From Roseovarius salinarum (GTDB lineage Bacteria > Pseudomonadota > Alphaproteobacteria > Rhodobacterales > Rhodobacteraceae), in contig NZ_PHNT01000011.1 in the NCBI RefSeq assembly GCF_002834145.1, positions 1 to 64,000 on the forward strand: a DNA stretch of 64,000 nucleotides, written 5' to 3'. The notes beneath the pieces were generated by a model. The model did no database searches, was not told where the DNA came from, and saw only the letters and a program-made list of their open reading frames with translations. Shown here in pieces: positions 1-8,920 of the stretch. Positions within the stretch are counted from its first letter, which is position 1. Each line of letters starts with the position of its first letter. The position numbers were made by a program, and so were the translations under genes.

Positions 1-215
1 CCGCGGGCGCGGCGGGCGCCTGCGCGGGGGCGGCCGCCGGGGCTGCCGGTGCCGCGACGGGTGCCGGGTCCTGCCGGCGGCTGACGCGCACGTTGAGGCT
101 GTCGTCGGTGCCGTAGTCGCGCTTGACCTGCAGTTCGGTCAGGTCGTTGTCGTTGAGAAGCTCGGCCAGCGCACGGATGAAGGCGACGTCGTCGTCGTGG
201 GTCTTGTTGGGCATG
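1..215 (-). CDS. accB: Biotin carboxyl carrier protein of acetyl-CoA carboxylase (partial, 5' part)
   Basis: The first 71 or so codons are present and the gene runs off the left edge. The N-terminus carries the typical AccB helix (FIRALAELLNDNDLTELQV) followed by VKRDYG and an Ala/Pro-rich linker, which in this family leads to the C-terminal biotinyl domain outside the window. AccB carries the biotin of acetyl-CoA carboxylase, the first committed step of fatty acid synthesis, and accC usually follows. The ATG at 215 to 213 is the natural start. The 190 bp to the divergent acyl-CoA synthetase should hold both promoters. Confidence 0.88.
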
Positions 216-405
216 CGGTTCCTCGGCTGTTGCGGCGCCGCGGCCCTGGCGGGCCAGAACGGACGGTCCCGCCGCTTATAGGACAAGGCGCCGCGGTAGA
301 AAAGCAGCCATTTGGTGCCGTGCGCCGCCACGCGGCGGCGCACAGTTGATTGCCGGACCGGTTGGTGCTTGTCTGTTTCCTGCACCGTGCGCAGGGAGGG
401 CGGAC

Positions 406-1929
406 ATGAACATCGCGCAATGGCTGGCACGCGTGGCCGCGGTCTCGCCGCGGAGGCCCGCGGTCTTTCTCGGGCGCGAGCGGGCCTGCGACTATGCCGG
501 CCTGCACGGCCGCGCGGCGCGCCTGGCCGGCTGGCTGAGCGCGCAGGGCGTTGCCCCGGGCGATCGCGTCGCGATCTTCATGACCAACGTGCCGGACTAC
601 CTGACCGCGCTTTTCGGCATCTGGTATGCCGGTGGCGCGGCGGTGCCGATCAACGCGAAGCTGCACGGGCGCGAGGCCGCCTGGATCATCGGCGACGCGG
701 GCGCGGCGGTGACGCTGGCGTCGCCGGAGCAGGCCGCCGCGCTGCGCGCCGCCGCCGCAACCGGCCGCCTGGTCGAGACGGACGGCGCGGACTGGGCCGT
801 GGCGATGGACCACGCCCCCAGCGACGGCCCCGCCGCGCGTGCGCCGGGCGACCTGGCCTGGCTGTTCTACACATCCGGCACGACGGGCACGCCCAAGGGG
901 GTGATGATCACGCACCGGATGCTGCAGGGCATGACGCTGAGCTACCTGTCGGACGTCGACACGGTGACGGCCGGGGACGCGACGCTCTATGCCGCGCCGA
1001 TGAGCCATGGCGCCGGCCTTTACAGCCTGCCGCATGTCCTGATGGGGGCGCGGCACGTCTGCCCGCCCTCGGGCGGTTTCGACCCGGCCGAGATCCTCGA
1101 CCTGGCCCGCCGGCACGAGCGGCTGCACATGTTCGCCGCGCCCACGATGGTCAACCGGCTGACCGCGCATGCGCGGGATGCCGGCGAGACGGGCGCGGGG
1201 CTCAGGACAATTGTCTATGGCGGCGGGCCGATGTATCTGGCCGACATCGAGGCGGCGGTGGACCGTTTCGGGCCCGTGTTCGTCCAGATCTTCGGGCAGG
1301 GCGAATGCCCGATGTGCATCACCGCCCTGTCGCGTCACGACGTGGCCGACCGCACCCACCCGCGCTGGCGAGAGCGCCTCGGCTCGGTCGGGCGGGCGCA
1401 GAGCCTTGTCGAGGTGGCGATCGGCGACGAGGCGGGCCGTGTCCTGCCGCCCGGCGAGACCGGAGAGATCATGGTGCGCGGCGACCCGGTGATGCCGGGC
1501 TACTGGCAGAACCCGCAGGCCACGCGCAAGGCGCTCAGGGACGGCTGGCTGATGACCGGCGACGTGGGCCGGATCGACGCCGACGGCTACGTCACGTTGC
1601 ACGACCGTTCCAAGGACGTGATCATCTCGGGCGGCACGAACGTCTACCCGCGCGAGGTCGAGGAGGCGCTGCTGTCGCACCCGTCGGTCGCCGAGGTGTC
1701 GGTGGTGGGCCGCCCGGACGCGGAGTGGGGCGAGGTCGTTGTCGCCTTCGTCGTCCCCGCAAGCGGCTCGAAGCTGGACGAGGCGGCGCTCGACGCCCAT
1801 TGCCTTGACCGGATCGCGCGCTTCAAGCGGCCGAAGGCCTATGTCGCGCTGGGCGCGCTGCCCAAGAACAACTACGGCAAGGTACTCAAGACGGAACTGC
1901 GCAAGATACTGGAGGGCGCGAATGGTTGA
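406..1929 (+). CDS. Acyl-CoA synthetase (AMP-forming, ANL superfamily)
   Basis: A 507-residue AMP-binding enzyme. The phosphate-binding motif YTSGTTGTPKGV lies near residues 155-166, IFGQGECPM supplies the adenine-binding region, GDVGRIDADGYV the hinge aspartate and PKNNYGKVLK the C-terminal catalytic lysine. It activates a carboxylic acid to acyl-AMP and then acyl-CoA; the chain length cannot be read from the sequence. The ATG at 406 follows a GGGAGG ribosome-binding site; an upstream in-frame ATG at 346 lacks one. Its end overlaps the next gene by 8 bp, so the two are translationally coupled. That pairing suggests activation of a fatty or hydroxy acid followed by oxidation. Confidence 0.9.
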   Translation: MNIAQWLARVAAVSPRRPAVFLGRERACDYAGLHGRAARLAGWLSAQGVAPGDRVAIFMTNVPDYLTALFGIWYAGGAAVPINAKLHGREAAWIIGDAGAAVTLASPEQAAALRAAAATGRLVETDGADWAVAMDHAPSDGPAARAPGDLAWLFYTSGTTGTPKGVMITHRMLQGMTLSYLSDVDTVTAGDATLYAAPMSHGAGLYSLPHVLMGARHVCPPSGGFDPAEILDLARRHERLHMFAAPTMVNRLTAHARDAGETGAGLRTIVYGGGPMYLADIEAAVDRFGPVFVQIFGQGECPMCITALSRHDVADRTHPRWRERLGSVGRAQSLVEVAIGDEAGRVLPPGETGEIMVRGDPVMPGYWQNPQATRKALRDGWLMTGDVGRIDADGYVTLHDRSKDVIISGGTNVYPREVEEALLSHPSVAEVSVVGRPDAEWGEVVVAFVVPASGSKLDEAALDAHCLDRIARFKRPKAYVALGALPKNNYGKVLKTELRKILEGANG

Positions 1930-2725
1930 TCTGACGGGAAAGACGGCGCTGGTGACCGGTTCGGTGCAGGGCATCGGGCTGGCCGTGGCCGAGGCGCTGG
2001 CCGGCGCGGGGGCGCGTATCGCGGTGCACGGCCTCGCCGGCGATCACCAGATCCACGAGGCCTGCACGCATCTGCGCGCGAAGGGCGCGCCGCAGGCCGA
2101 GTTCTTCCACGGCGATCTGCGCCAGCCCGAGCGCATCGACGAGCTGATGGCGGCGGTCGCGGCCTGGGGCGGGGCGGACATCCTCGTCAACAACGCGGGG
2201 ATCCAGCACACCGCGCCGCTGGCGCGGATGCCGCGCGAGACATGGGACACGATCCTGCAGGTCAACCTTTCGGCGGCCTTCGAGACGATGCAGGCCGCGC
2301 TGCCGGGCATGGCCGAGCGCGGCTACGGCCGGGTCATCAACATCGCCAGCGTGCACGGGCTGGTGGCCAGCAAGGACAAGGCCCCCTATGTCGCCGCCAA
2401 GCACGGTCTGGTCGGCCTGAGCCGCGTGGCCGCGCTGGAATACGCCGGGACGGGCAGCAAGGCGGACGGTGGCGTGACCGTCAACTGCATCTGCCCCGGC
2501 TGGACCGAGACCGAGATCCTTGCGCCCCAGATCGCCGAACGCGCGGAGGCGCACGGCGGCGACCGCGCGGCCGGCATCGCCGAGCTTCTGGCCGAGAAAC
2601 AGCCCAGCCGCCGGACGTCGGACCCGGCGGAGATCGGCGCGCTGGCGCTTTGGCTTTGCGATCCGATCGCCCACAACGTGACCGGCACCGCGATCCCGGT
2701 GGACGGCGGCTGGACGGCACAGTAA
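1922..2725 (+). CDS. Short-chain dehydrogenase, probably 3-hydroxybutyrate dehydrogenase
   Basis: A 267-residue classical SDR. The nucleotide-binding motif TGSVQGIG is at residues 12-19 and NNAG at 90-93. The catalytic tetrad is N115, S143, Y156 and K160. The segment INIASVHGLVAS followed by PYVAAKHGLVGL closely resembles bacterial D-3-hydroxybutyrate dehydrogenases, which interconvert 3-hydroxybutyrate and acetoacetate with NAD in polyhydroxybutyrate and ketone-body metabolism. It overlaps the acyl-CoA synthetase stop and is probably in the same transcript. Another 3-oxoacyl or sugar specificity cannot be excluded. Confidence 0.85.
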   Translation: MVDLTGKTALVTGSVQGIGLAVAEALAGAGARIAVHGLAGDHQIHEACTHLRAKGAPQAEFFHGDLRQPERIDELMAAVAAWGGADILVNNAGIQHTAPLARMPRETWDTILQVNLSAAFETMQAALPGMAERGYGRVINIASVHGLVASKDKAPYVAAKHGLVGLSRVAALEYAGTGSKADGGVTVNCICPGWTETEILAPQIAERAEAHGGDRAAGIAELLAEKQPSRRTSDPAEIGALALWLCDPIAHNVTGTAIPVDGGWTAQ

Positions 2726-2746
2726 CCGCCGCCACCACGCCGGTTT

Positions 2747-3061
2747 TCAGGAGCCGCCGCGCGGGCCGGTCTCGCCGGCATGGAAGTCCGCGGCGATGCG
2801 CATCTCGCGCAGCGGGCGGACCCGCGCGATGGCCGACGCGTAGAGCGGATGCGCCTTGTAGGCGGCCAGGTCTTCCTCGCTGTCGAACTCGGCATAGACC
2901 ACGAGATCGACATGCGGGCCGCTGATCGTGTCGGCACCGAGGTTGCCGCCCACCTCGAAATGCCGCGCGTGCGGAATGTCCGCCAGGGTCATGAGCCCGT
3001 CGCGGATGGCGTCCAGATCGGCGTGGTCGCGCGCGGAAAAGAACACGATGTGGCGGATCAT
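2747..3061 (-). CDS. Dabb-family (stress-responsive alpha/beta barrel) protein
   Basis: A 104-residue single-domain protein starting [22 protein letters not shown], with the Dabb signatures [20 protein letters not shown] and [11 protein letters not shown]. Members form dimeric ferredoxin-like barrels; most have no assigned reaction. Its ATG overlaps the hisE stop codon (ATGA), placing it last in the hisF-hisE transcript. Whether it has any role in histidine synthesis is unknown; the coupling may only reflect operon packing. Confidence 0.85.
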   Translation of the reverse strand: MIRHIVFFSARDHADLDAIRDGLMTLADIPHARHFEVGGNLGADTISGPHVDLVVYAEFDSEEDLAAYKAHPLYASAIARVRPLREMRIAADFHAGETGPRGGS

Positions 3062-3369
3062 TCGCTGCGCGCCGCCTTCTCGGCCAGCCCGGACCGGCCC
3101 TGCCGGCGGGCCAGTTCATCCATCACATCCGAAAGCGCCACGCCGCGCGACTGCAGCATCACAAGCAGGTGGAACAGCACGTCCGCGGCCTCGGCCGTCA
3201 GGCCCGCGCGGTCGTCCTTCACGGCCTCGATCACCGCCTCGACGGCCTCTTCGCCGAACTTCTCGGCGGTTTTCTCGGGCCCCTTCGCCAGCAGCCGGGC
3301 GGTCCAGCTGTCCTCGGGGTTCGCCGCGGCGCGGGTGGCCACGATCTCTGCAAGTTCCTCGAGCGTCAT
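3058..3369 (-). CDS. hisE: Phosphoribosyl-ATP pyrophosphatase
   Basis: 103 residues, the normal length for stand-alone HisE of the MazG/all-alpha NTP pyrophosphatase fold. The metal-binding EExxE-type helix is visible in [13 protein letters not shown], followed by [13 protein letters not shown]. It hydrolyses phosphoribosyl-ATP to phosphoribosyl-AMP, the second step of histidine synthesis. The start ATG overlaps the hisF stop (ATGA) and its own stop overlaps the Dabb gene, so the three are coupled. HisI is not fused to it and is not in this window. Confidence 0.95.
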   Translation of the reverse strand: MTLEELAEIVATRAAANPEDSWTARLLAKGPEKTAEKFGEEAVEAVIEAVKDDRAGLTAEAADVLFHLLVMLQSRGVALSDVMDELARRQGRSGLAEKAARSE

Positions 3370-4130
3370 GCCTGCGTCCTCACGGGTATGCCGGCGCGGG
3401 CCATGTGCGCCTTGGCCTGCCGGATGGAGAATTCGCCGAAGTGGAAGATCGAGGCGGCCAGAACCGCGCTGGCGCCGCCCTCGGTGACGCCGCGCGCCAG
3501 GTGGTCGAGCGTGCCCACCCCGCCCGAGGCGATGACGGGCACCTCCACCGCGTCCACGATGGCGCGGGTGAGCGCGATGTCGAAGCCTTCGCGCGTGCCG
3601 TCGCGGTCCATGCTGGTCAGCAGGATCTCGCCCGCGCCCTTGGCCGCGACCGTGCGCGCGAATTCGACGGCGTCCACGCCCGTCGCGCGGCGGCCGCCGT
3701 GGGTGAAGATCTCCCAACGGTCCGGGGCAACCCGCTTGGCGTCGATGGCGACGACGATGCACTGGCTGCCGAAGCGGTCGGCGGCGCGGCGCACGACATC
3801 GGGGTCGGCCACGGCCGCGGAATTGAAACTGACTTTGTCGGCGCCGGCCAGCAGCAGGGCGCGAACATCGTCGGGCGTGCGCACGCCGCCGCCCACGGTC
3901 AGCGGGATGAAGCAGTGCTCGGCGGTGCGGCGCACCACGTCGAGCATCACGCCGCGGTTCTCGTGCGTGGCGTTTATGTCGAGAAAGCACAGCTCGTCGG
4001 CGCCGGCGGCATCGTAGGCGCGCGCGGCATCCACCGGGTCGCCCGCGTCGCGCAGGTCGACGAAGTTCACGCCCTTGACCACGCGGCCGTCGGCGACGTC
4101 GAGGCAGGGAATGATGCGGGTCTTGAGCAT
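3366..4130 (-). CDS. hisF: Imidazole glycerol phosphate synthase, cyclase subunit
   Basis: A 254-residue (beta/alpha)8 barrel. The catalytic aspartates are D11 (PCLDV) and D130 (VAIDAKR); the phosphate-binding loops are TVGGGVRT and ASGGVGT. HisF uses ammonia delivered by HisH to convert PRFAR into imidazole glycerol phosphate and AICAR. It is separated from hisA by an oppositely oriented DUF302 gene and coupled to hisE downstream. The ATG at 4130 gives the canonical [12 protein letters not shown] start. Confidence 0.97.
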   Translation of the reverse strand: MLKTRIIPCLDVADGRVVKGVNFVDLRDAGDPVDAARAYDAAGADELCFLDINATHENRGVMLDVVRRTAEHCFIPLTVGGGVRTPDDVRALLLAGADKVSFNSAAVADPDVVRRAADRFGSQCIVVAIDAKRVAPDRWEIFTHGGRRATGVDAVEFARTVAAKGAGEILLTSMDRDGTREGFDIALTRAIVDAVEVPVIASGGVGTLDHLARGVTEGGASAVLAASIFHFGEFSIRQAKAHMARAGIPVRTQA

Positions 4131-4230
4131 GCGGCAGGCCCCTTTCGCGTTCACGGCATTGTTTATGGGCATTGGCGGCGACATGCCAGAGGGTGGGGCC
4201 GATTGCCACTGCCATTCAGGGAGTTTCGCG

Positions 4231-4689
4231 ATGAACAGGATCTTCGCCGCCGCCACGCTCATGCTCGCCCCGCTGCTGACCGCGCCCGCGGCCGCGGCCG
4301 ACCTGACGCGCGTGGAGTCCGCGCGCGGGGTCGCGGCCACCGCCGACGCGCTGGAGGCCGCGGTGGAGGGCGCGGGCGCCACCGTTTTCGCGCGCGTCGA
4401 TCACGCCGCCGGCGCCCGATCGGCCGGCATGGACCTGCGCCCCGCGCAGCTTCTGGTGTTCGGCAACCCCAGGCTGGGCACGCCGGCGATGCAGGATGCG
4501 CCCGAGGCCGGGCTTTTCCTGCCGATGCGCGTGCTGGTCCACGAGGATGCCGACGGACAGACCCTGCTGGTCTACGAGGATCCCGCGGCGATGCTGGGCG
4601 ATCTCGACGGTGTCGCGGCCGGCGCGGGATACATCGAGAAGATGACCGGCGCGCTTGCCAAGCTGACGGCAAAGGCCGCCGGCGGTTAA
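4231..4689 (+). CDS. Secreted DUF302-domain protein
   Basis: 152 residues with a cleavable signal peptide ([23 protein letters not shown]). The DUF302 core follows: [30 protein letters not shown] and [23 protein letters not shown]302 proteins are small alpha/beta proteins of unknown reaction, often periplasmic. The gene lies on the opposite strand between hisF and hisA. Its TAA and the hisA stop share the bases TTAA (4686-4689), so the two are convergent with a 4-bp overlap. It is divergent from hisF with about 100 bp between starts. Confidence 0.88.
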   Translation: MNRIFAAATLMLAPLLTAPAAAADLTRVESARGVAATADALEAAVEGAGATVFARVDHAAGARSAGMDLRPAQLLVFGNPRLGTPAMQDAPEAGLFLPMRVLVHEDADGQTLLVYEDPAAMLGDLDGVAAGAGYIEKMTGALAKLTAKAAGG

Positions 4690-5408
4690 CCGGCCAGCGC
4701 GGCCAGGGCCTGCCGCAGGTCGATCGCCCCGTCGTAGAGCGCGCGCCCCGAGATCGCGCCGTTCAAAGGTGCCCCGCAGTCGCGCAACGCGATCAGGTCG
4801 TCGATGGAACTGACGCCACCCGAGGCGATGACGGGGATCGACACGGCCCGCGCGAGCGCGGCCGTGGCGGCGACGTTGGGCCCGCCCATCGCGCCGTCGC
4901 GGTCGATGTCGGTATAGATGATCGCGGCCACGCCCGCGTCCTCGTAGGATCTGGCAAGCTCGGTGGCGTCCACGTCGGTCTCGTGGGCCCAGCCCTGGGT
5001 GGCCACGCGGCCGTCGCGCGCGTCGATGCCCACGGCGACCTGCCCCGGAAAGGTGCGCGCGGCCTCGCGCACCAGCGCCGGGGTCTCCACCGCCACGGTG
5101 CCCAGGATCACGCGGGCCAGCCCCTTGTCCAGCCAACGTTCGATCGTGGCCATGTCGCGGATGCCGCCGCCCAGTTGCGCCGGCACGCCGGCCCGGGCGA
5201 GGATCGCCTCGACCGCGGCGCCGTTGACCGGCTCGCCCGCGAAGGCGCCGTTGAGGTCGACCAGGTGCAGCCATTCGCAGCCGGCCGCGACGAAGGCCTC
5301 GGCCTGCGCGGCGGGGTCGTCGTTGAACACCGTCGCCTGGTCCATCTCGCCCTTGTAAAGGCGCACGGCCTGACCGTCCTTCAGGTCGATGGCGGGATAA
5401 AGGATCAT
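4686..5408 (-). CDS. hisA: ProFAR isomerase (HisA)
   Basis: A 240-residue (beta/alpha)8 barrel related to HisF. The catalytic aspartates are D8 (PAIDLKDG) and D129 (VGIDARDG); the phosphate loops are QLGGGIRD and ASGGVSS. It performs the Amadori isomerisation of ProFAR to PRFAR. The ATG at 5408 begins the family-typical [12 protein letters not shown]; longer upstream reading is not supported by a ribosome-binding site. It stands alone between plus-strand genes, so it probably has its own promoter between 5409 and 5542. Confidence 0.97.
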   Translation of the reverse strand: MILYPAIDLKDGQAVRLYKGEMDQATVFNDDPAAQAEAFVAAGCEWLHLVDLNGAFAGEPVNGAAVEAILARAGVPAQLGGGIRDMATIERWLDKGLARVILGTVAVETPALVREAARTFPGQVAVGIDARDGRVATQGWAHETDVDATELARSYEDAGVAAIIYTDIDRDGAMGGPNVAATAALARAVSIPVIASGGVSSIDDLIALRDCGAPLNGAISGRALYDGAIDLRQALAALAG

Positions 5409-5542
5409 GGTGCCTGCACTCCCCCGTGTGGCTGACTGGACCCGTCCTAAATCACGCGCACGGGGGATTTGCAACGCGACCCCACGTCAGGCTTGATCGC
5501 GGCCCGGCGGCGCGCACACTGGGCCGAAAAGGGAGGAGACGG

Positions 5543-5938
5543 ATGAAACACATCGCAACCGCCGTCGCGTTGCTGCTGGCCGGCGCCGGGGCCGCCCTGG
5601 CGGAGCCGCTCGAGGGCATGTGGCAGACCTCGCCCGACGACAACGGCCACGTCGGCTGGGTCGAGGTCACGACCTGCGGCGCCACGCTGTGCGGCAAGCT
5701 GGTCAAGGCATTCGATTCGGACGGTCGGCCCATCGAGTCGGACAACATCGGCCGCAAGATCATCTCGCGGACGGAGCCCGCGGGCGACGGCCGCTACACC
5801 GGCCGGGTGTATTCGCCGGACCGCGACAAGACCTACCGCTCCAAGCTGGAGCTTTCGGGGGACCGGCTTTCGGTGTCGGGTTGCGTCATGGGCGGGCTGA
5901 TCTGCCGCGACGGTGGCACCTGGGTGCGCGTCGAATAA
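5543..5938 (+). CDS. Secreted DUF2147 protein, copy 1
   Basis: 131 residues with a signal peptide (MKHIATAVALLLAGAGAALA) preceded by a good GGGAGGAG ribosome-binding site. The DUF2147 pattern is clear: EGMWQTSPDDNGHVGWVEV, the pair TTCGATLCGKLV and the C-terminal GCVMGGLICRDGGTWVRV. The cysteines suggest disulfides in the periplasm. DUF2147 proteins are lipocalin-like small proteins of unknown function. It is followed 138 bp downstream by a second, diverged copy; both interrupt the his gene set. Confidence 0.88.
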   Translation: MKHIATAVALLLAGAGAALAEPLEGMWQTSPDDNGHVGWVEVTTCGATLCGKLVKAFDSDGRPIESDNIGRKIISRTEPAGDGRYTGRVYSPDRDKTYRSKLELSGDRLSVSGCVMGGLICRDGGTWVRVE

Positions 5939-6076
5939 CGCGGGCCGCGCGGCGGGTTAGCCACGCGTCACTGGAAAGGGCGCCCGTTTGCCCCATATGT
6001 ATCGCATGTAACCGGGGCCGGCGGCGCCCGGGAAACGCGTCTCGGCGCCGCGGGCTCGCCATGCAGGGGCCAAGCC

Positions 6077-6466
6077 ATGTGGCGCGTCGTTCTTCTGACT
6101 GCCCTCGTTTCCGCCGGGTCCGGCTGGGCGGGCCCGTCCGACGCCATTCTCGGGCTCTGGCGCACCGGCCCGGACAGCAAGGGACAGGTCGCGCACGTCA
6201 AGGTGCAGGAATGCGATCGCCGGATTTGCGGCCGGATCGTCGCGGCCTTTTCCGCCGAGGGCGAGCCGGTGACGTCGCCCAACGAGGGCAAGCTGGTGTT
6301 CTGGAACATGTCGCGCACCGCGCCTTCGCGGTATTCGGGCCGGGCCTGGGTGCCCGCGCACGACCGGGTCTATGATGCCGGTGCGCGCATCGCCGGGGAC
6401 CGGATGAAGGTATTCGGCTGCCTTGGCCCGTTCTGCCGCAGCCAGGTCTGGACCCGGGTGGAGTAG
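6077..6466 (+). CDS. Secreted DUF2147 protein, copy 2
   Basis: 129 residues: a short signal peptide (MWRVVLLTALVSAGSGWA), then ILGLWRTGPDSKGQVAHVKV, the cysteine pair ECDRRICGRIV and the ending GCLGPFCRSQVWTRVE. It keeps the same four-cysteine layout as copy 1 but differs through the middle, so the duplication is old. It is convergent with hisH, which ends 17 bp away. Function unknown. Confidence 0.87.
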   Translation: MWRVVLLTALVSAGSGWAGPSDAILGLWRTGPDSKGQVAHVKVQECDRRICGRIVAAFSAEGEPVTSPNEGKLVFWNMSRTAPSRYSGRAWVPAHDRVYDAGARIAGDRMKVFGCLGPFCRSQVWTRVE

Positions 6467-6483
6467 GGCGCGCAGCACCCCCC

Positions 6484-7122
6484 TCAGGGCCGCCACGTCA
6501 GGAAATTGCCGATCAGCCGCAGGCCGGTGGCCTGGCTTTTCTCGGGGTGGAACTGCGTGCCGACGATGTTGTCGCGCCCCACCACTGCCGTGATCGGCAC
6601 GCCGTAGTCGGCATGGGCCAGCAAGTGCGCGGTGTCGTCCACCACGTAGTGGTAGGAATGCACGAAATAGGCATGATCGCCCGTCGCGATCCCGTCGAAC
6701 ACGGGGTGGGCGCGGTCGATCACCAGGTCGTTCCAGCCCATGTGCGGCACCTTGAGCGCCGGGTCGGCGGGGGCGATGCGCGCCACCGTGCCGCCGATCC
6801 AGTCGAAGCCCGGCGTTTCCTCGTATTCCATCCCGCGCGTGGCCATCATCTGCATGCCGATGCAGATCCCGAGGAACGGGGCGCCTTGACCGATCACGCG
6901 CTCCTCGATCGCCTCGAAGACGCCGCGGTGGTCGAACAGCGCCTGCCGGCAGGCCGGAAAGGCGCCGTCACCGGGCAGCACGATGCGGTCGGCGCGCGCG
7001 ATGACCTCCGGCGAATCGGTGACGGTGACGGGGCCGGCGCCCGCCTCGGCGGCCATGCGCTGGAACGCCTTCTCGGCGGAGTGCAGGTTGCCGCTTTCGT
7101 AATCGACGATGACGGTGGACAT
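6484..7122 (-). CDS. hisH: Imidazole glycerol phosphate synthase, glutamine amidotransferase subunit
   Basis: A 212-residue class I glutamine amidotransferase. The nucleophile is C87 in FLGICIGMQ and the other triad members are H192 and E194 in QFHPEKS. It releases ammonia from glutamine and channels it to HisF. It starts 4 bp after the hisB stop, so hisB and hisH form a tight pair. Its partner hisF lies 2.4 kb further on the same strand, beyond the DUF2147 and hisA segment. Confidence 0.97.
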   Translation of the reverse strand: MSTVIVDYESGNLHSAEKAFQRMAAEAGAGPVTVTDSPEVIARADRIVLPGDGAFPACRQALFDHRGVFEAIEERVIGQGAPFLGICIGMQMMATRGMEYEETPGFDWIGGTVARIAPADPALKVPHMGWNDLVIDRAHPVFDGIATGDHAYFVHSYHYVVDDTAHLLAHADYGVPITAVVGRDNIVGTQFHPEKSQATGLRLIGNFLTWRP

Positions 7123-7126
7123 GGCG

Positions 7127-7714
7127 CTACAGCGCCCCCTTGGTCGACGGGATGGCGTCGCCCTTGCGCGGGTCGGCCTCGATCGCGTCGCGCAGCGCGC
7201 GCGCCACCGCCTTGAACGCCGCCTCGGCGATGTGGTGGCTGTTGATCCCGCGCAGCGCGTCAACGTGCAGTGTGATCCCGCCGTGGGTCGAGAGGGCCTG
7301 GAAGAACTCGCGCACCAGTTCGGTATCGAATGCGCCGATCTTCTGGGTCGGCATCTCGACGGACCAGGCCAGGTAGGGCCGCCCCGAGAGGTCGAGCGCG
7401 GCGCGGACCAGCGCGTCGTCCATCGGCAGCAGGCACGCGCCGTAGCGGCGGATGCCGCGCTTGTCGCCAAGCGCCCGCGCCAGCGCCTGCCCGAGCGCGA
7501 TGCCGATGTCCTCGACGCTGTGATGGTCGTCGATGTGGGTGTCGCCCGAACACCGTACCGTCATGTCGATCAGCGAATGGCGGGCCAGCTGGTCGAGCAT
7601 GTGATCGAGGAACCCCACGCCGGTCGCCATGTCGTGGGCGCCGGAGCCGTCGAGATCGACCTCGACGCGGATGTCGGTTTCGGCCGTCTTGCGGGTGATC
7701 TCGGCGCGGCGCAT
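7127..7714 (-). CDS. hisB: Imidazoleglycerol-phosphate dehydratase
   Basis: 195 residues, the length of monofunctional bacterial HisB dehydratase; there is no fused histidinol phosphatase. The metal-binding histidine motifs are [28 protein letters not shown] and [13 protein letters not shown]. It dehydrates imidazole glycerol phosphate to imidazole acetol phosphate. It is the first gene of the minus-strand hisB-hisH pair; the region between 7715 and the tRNA should contain the promoter. Confidence 0.97.
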   Translation of the reverse strand: MRRAEITRKTAETDIRVEVDLDGSGAHDMATGVGFLDHMLDQLARHSLIDMTVRCSGDTHIDDHHSVEDIGIALGQALARALGDKRGIRRYGACLLPMDDALVRAALDLSGRPYLAWSVEMPTQKIGAFDTELVREFFQALSTHGGITLHVDALRGINSHHIAEAAFKAVARALRDAIEADPRKGDAIPSTKGAL

Positions 7715-7800
7715 GGGCGGTGGTGTCCTTTCGGCTGTGCGCCGCCCTTATAGGGCCGCCCGGCGTCGGCGCCAAGGGTTTGCGGCGCCGGCGAAAGACG

Positions 7801-7828
7801 AAAGGGCGCGGCCTGTGCCGCGCCCTTT
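7801..7828 (-). terminator. Terminator hairpin after tRNA-Gly
   Basis: Perfect inverted repeat: AAAGGGCGCGGC (7801-7812) and GCCGCGCCCTTT (7817-7828) with a CTGT loop. On the minus strand it comes about 27 bp after the tRNA-Gly CCA end and is followed by CGTCTTTCG. It is a plausible Rho-independent terminator for the tRNA transcript, though the T run is weak. Confidence 0.65.
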
Positions 7829-7854
7829 TCGATGGCCTCCCGCGAGGGGAGAAA

Positions 7855-7929
7855 TGGAGCGGGTGATGAGATTCGAACTCACGACATCAACCTTGGCAAG
7901 GTTGCGCTCTACCCCTGAGCTACACCCGC
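7855..7929 (-). tRNA. tRNA-Gly (anticodon GCC)
   Basis: On the minus strand the sequence begins GCGGGTGTAGCTCAG with an intact D arm. The anticodon stem-loop AACCTTGCCAAGGTT carries GCC, the T arm contains GAGTTCGAATCTC, and the acceptor 3' side CACCCGC pairs with the 5' GCGGGTG, followed by discriminator T and an encoded CCA. All four arms fold. It decodes GGC and GGU, by far the main glycine codons in this GC-rich genome. Confidence 0.96.
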
Positions 7930-7975
7930 GCCCTTGGGTGAGGCGTGAGATATAAATTCTCGCGCGGGGCTGCAA

Positions 7976-8007
7976 GAGGAAAATTGCGGCGCCCCGCAAT
8001 TTTCCTC
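7976..8007. repeat. AT-core palindrome, probable terminator of terC
   Basis: Perfect 14-bp inverted repeat GAGGAAAATTGCGG and CCGCAATTTTCCTC with a 4-base loop. It sits 15 bp beyond the stop codon of the minus-strand TerC gene, so it may act as its terminator. The AAAATT core flanked by G/C resembles the palindromes at 14836-14890 and 42285-42333. Confidence 0.6.
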
Positions 8008-8022
8008 GGGGGGCGGCGGGGC

Positions 8023-8760
8023 TCAGTTCGTCGCGCCGGCCCGTTCGCGGCGGCGCTTCTGTCGCAGCAGGTTCAGCCCTTCCACCGCGCCGGAAAACAC
8101 CATCGCCGCGTAGATGAACCCGCGTTCGATATGGAAGTGGAAGCCGTCGGCGACCAGCGCCATGCCGACCATGACCAGGAACGCCAGCGCCAGCATCTTG
8201 GTTGAGGGGTGCGCCTCGATGAACTCGGCGATCGGGTTGGCGGCCACCATCATCACGACGATGGCCACGACCACCGCGGCGATCATCACCTCGATGTGGT
8301 CGGCGATCCCCACGGCCGTCAGCACGCTGTCGACCGAGAACACGAGATCCAGAACCATGATCTGCGCGATCACCGTCATGAAGACCGCCTTGACGACGGC
8401 TTCCTCGGAGGTCTGGAAATCCTCGCCCTCGACCTCGTCGAAGATCTCGGTCGCGGCCTTGTAAAGCAGGAACAGCCCGCCGGCGACGAGGATCACGTCG
8501 CGCCACGACACCGGGAAGTCCATGACCGTGATCACCGGCTCCGACAGACCCACGATCCAGGTTATGGAAAACAGAAGGCCGATGCGCAGCACCAGCGCGC
8601 CGGCCAGCCCCAGAACGCGCGCGCGCGGGCGCTGGGCCTCGGGCAGCTTCGACGCGACGATCGAGATGAAGATCACGTTGTCCACGCCGAGGATGATTTC
8701 CAGCACGGTGAGCGTGAAGAACGACGCCCAGACCGCCGGGTCGTTGAGCAATTCCAGCAT
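8023..8760 (-). CDS. TerC-family integral membrane protein
   Basis: 245 residues with about seven hydrophobic segments. The family's conserved acidic membrane motifs are LEIILGVDNVIFISI near the N-terminus and LVFSVDSVLTAVGI in the middle, with FHFHIERGFIY near the end. TerC proteins are linked to tellurite resistance and, in several bacteria, to manganese export or metal loading of exported enzymes; the role here is not shown. I saw no yybP-ykoY riboswitch in the 160 bp upstream. Confidence 0.9.
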   Translation of the reverse strand: MLELLNDPAVWASFFTLTVLEIILGVDNVIFISIVASKLPEAQRPRARVLGLAGALVLRIGLLFSITWIVGLSEPVITVMDFPVSWRDVILVAGGLFLLYKAATEIFDEVEGEDFQTSEEAVVKAVFMTVIAQIMVLDLVFSVDSVLTAVGIADHIEVMIAAVVVAIVVMMVAANPIAEFIEAHPSTKMLALAFLVMVGMALVADGFHFHIERGFIYAAMVFSGAVEGLNLLRQKRRRERAGATN

Positions 8761-8920
8761 GACACCTCCGCAAGCGGTTGGCCGGCCCGCCGGCCGGCGC
8801 GCCTTCGCCGCGGAGGATAAAGGATTCGCCCCGCCGGGCCAGCGCGAAACCGGCCGACCGGCAGGCGCTTGCAGACCCGTCTGGCGATTGTGCCCGCAAG
8901 GGGCCCAGGACGGCGCGGGC

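Noticed and set aside
2928-5435. An 835-codon open frame antisense to hisE, hisF and hisA
   Set aside because: It is opposite well-conserved his genes, has Arg/Ala/His-rich composition typical of GC-rich shadow frames and no protein features.
8761-8920. Manganese (yybP-ykoY) riboswitch in front of terC
   Set aside because: The region is GC-rich, but I could not find the conserved core bases or the required helices.
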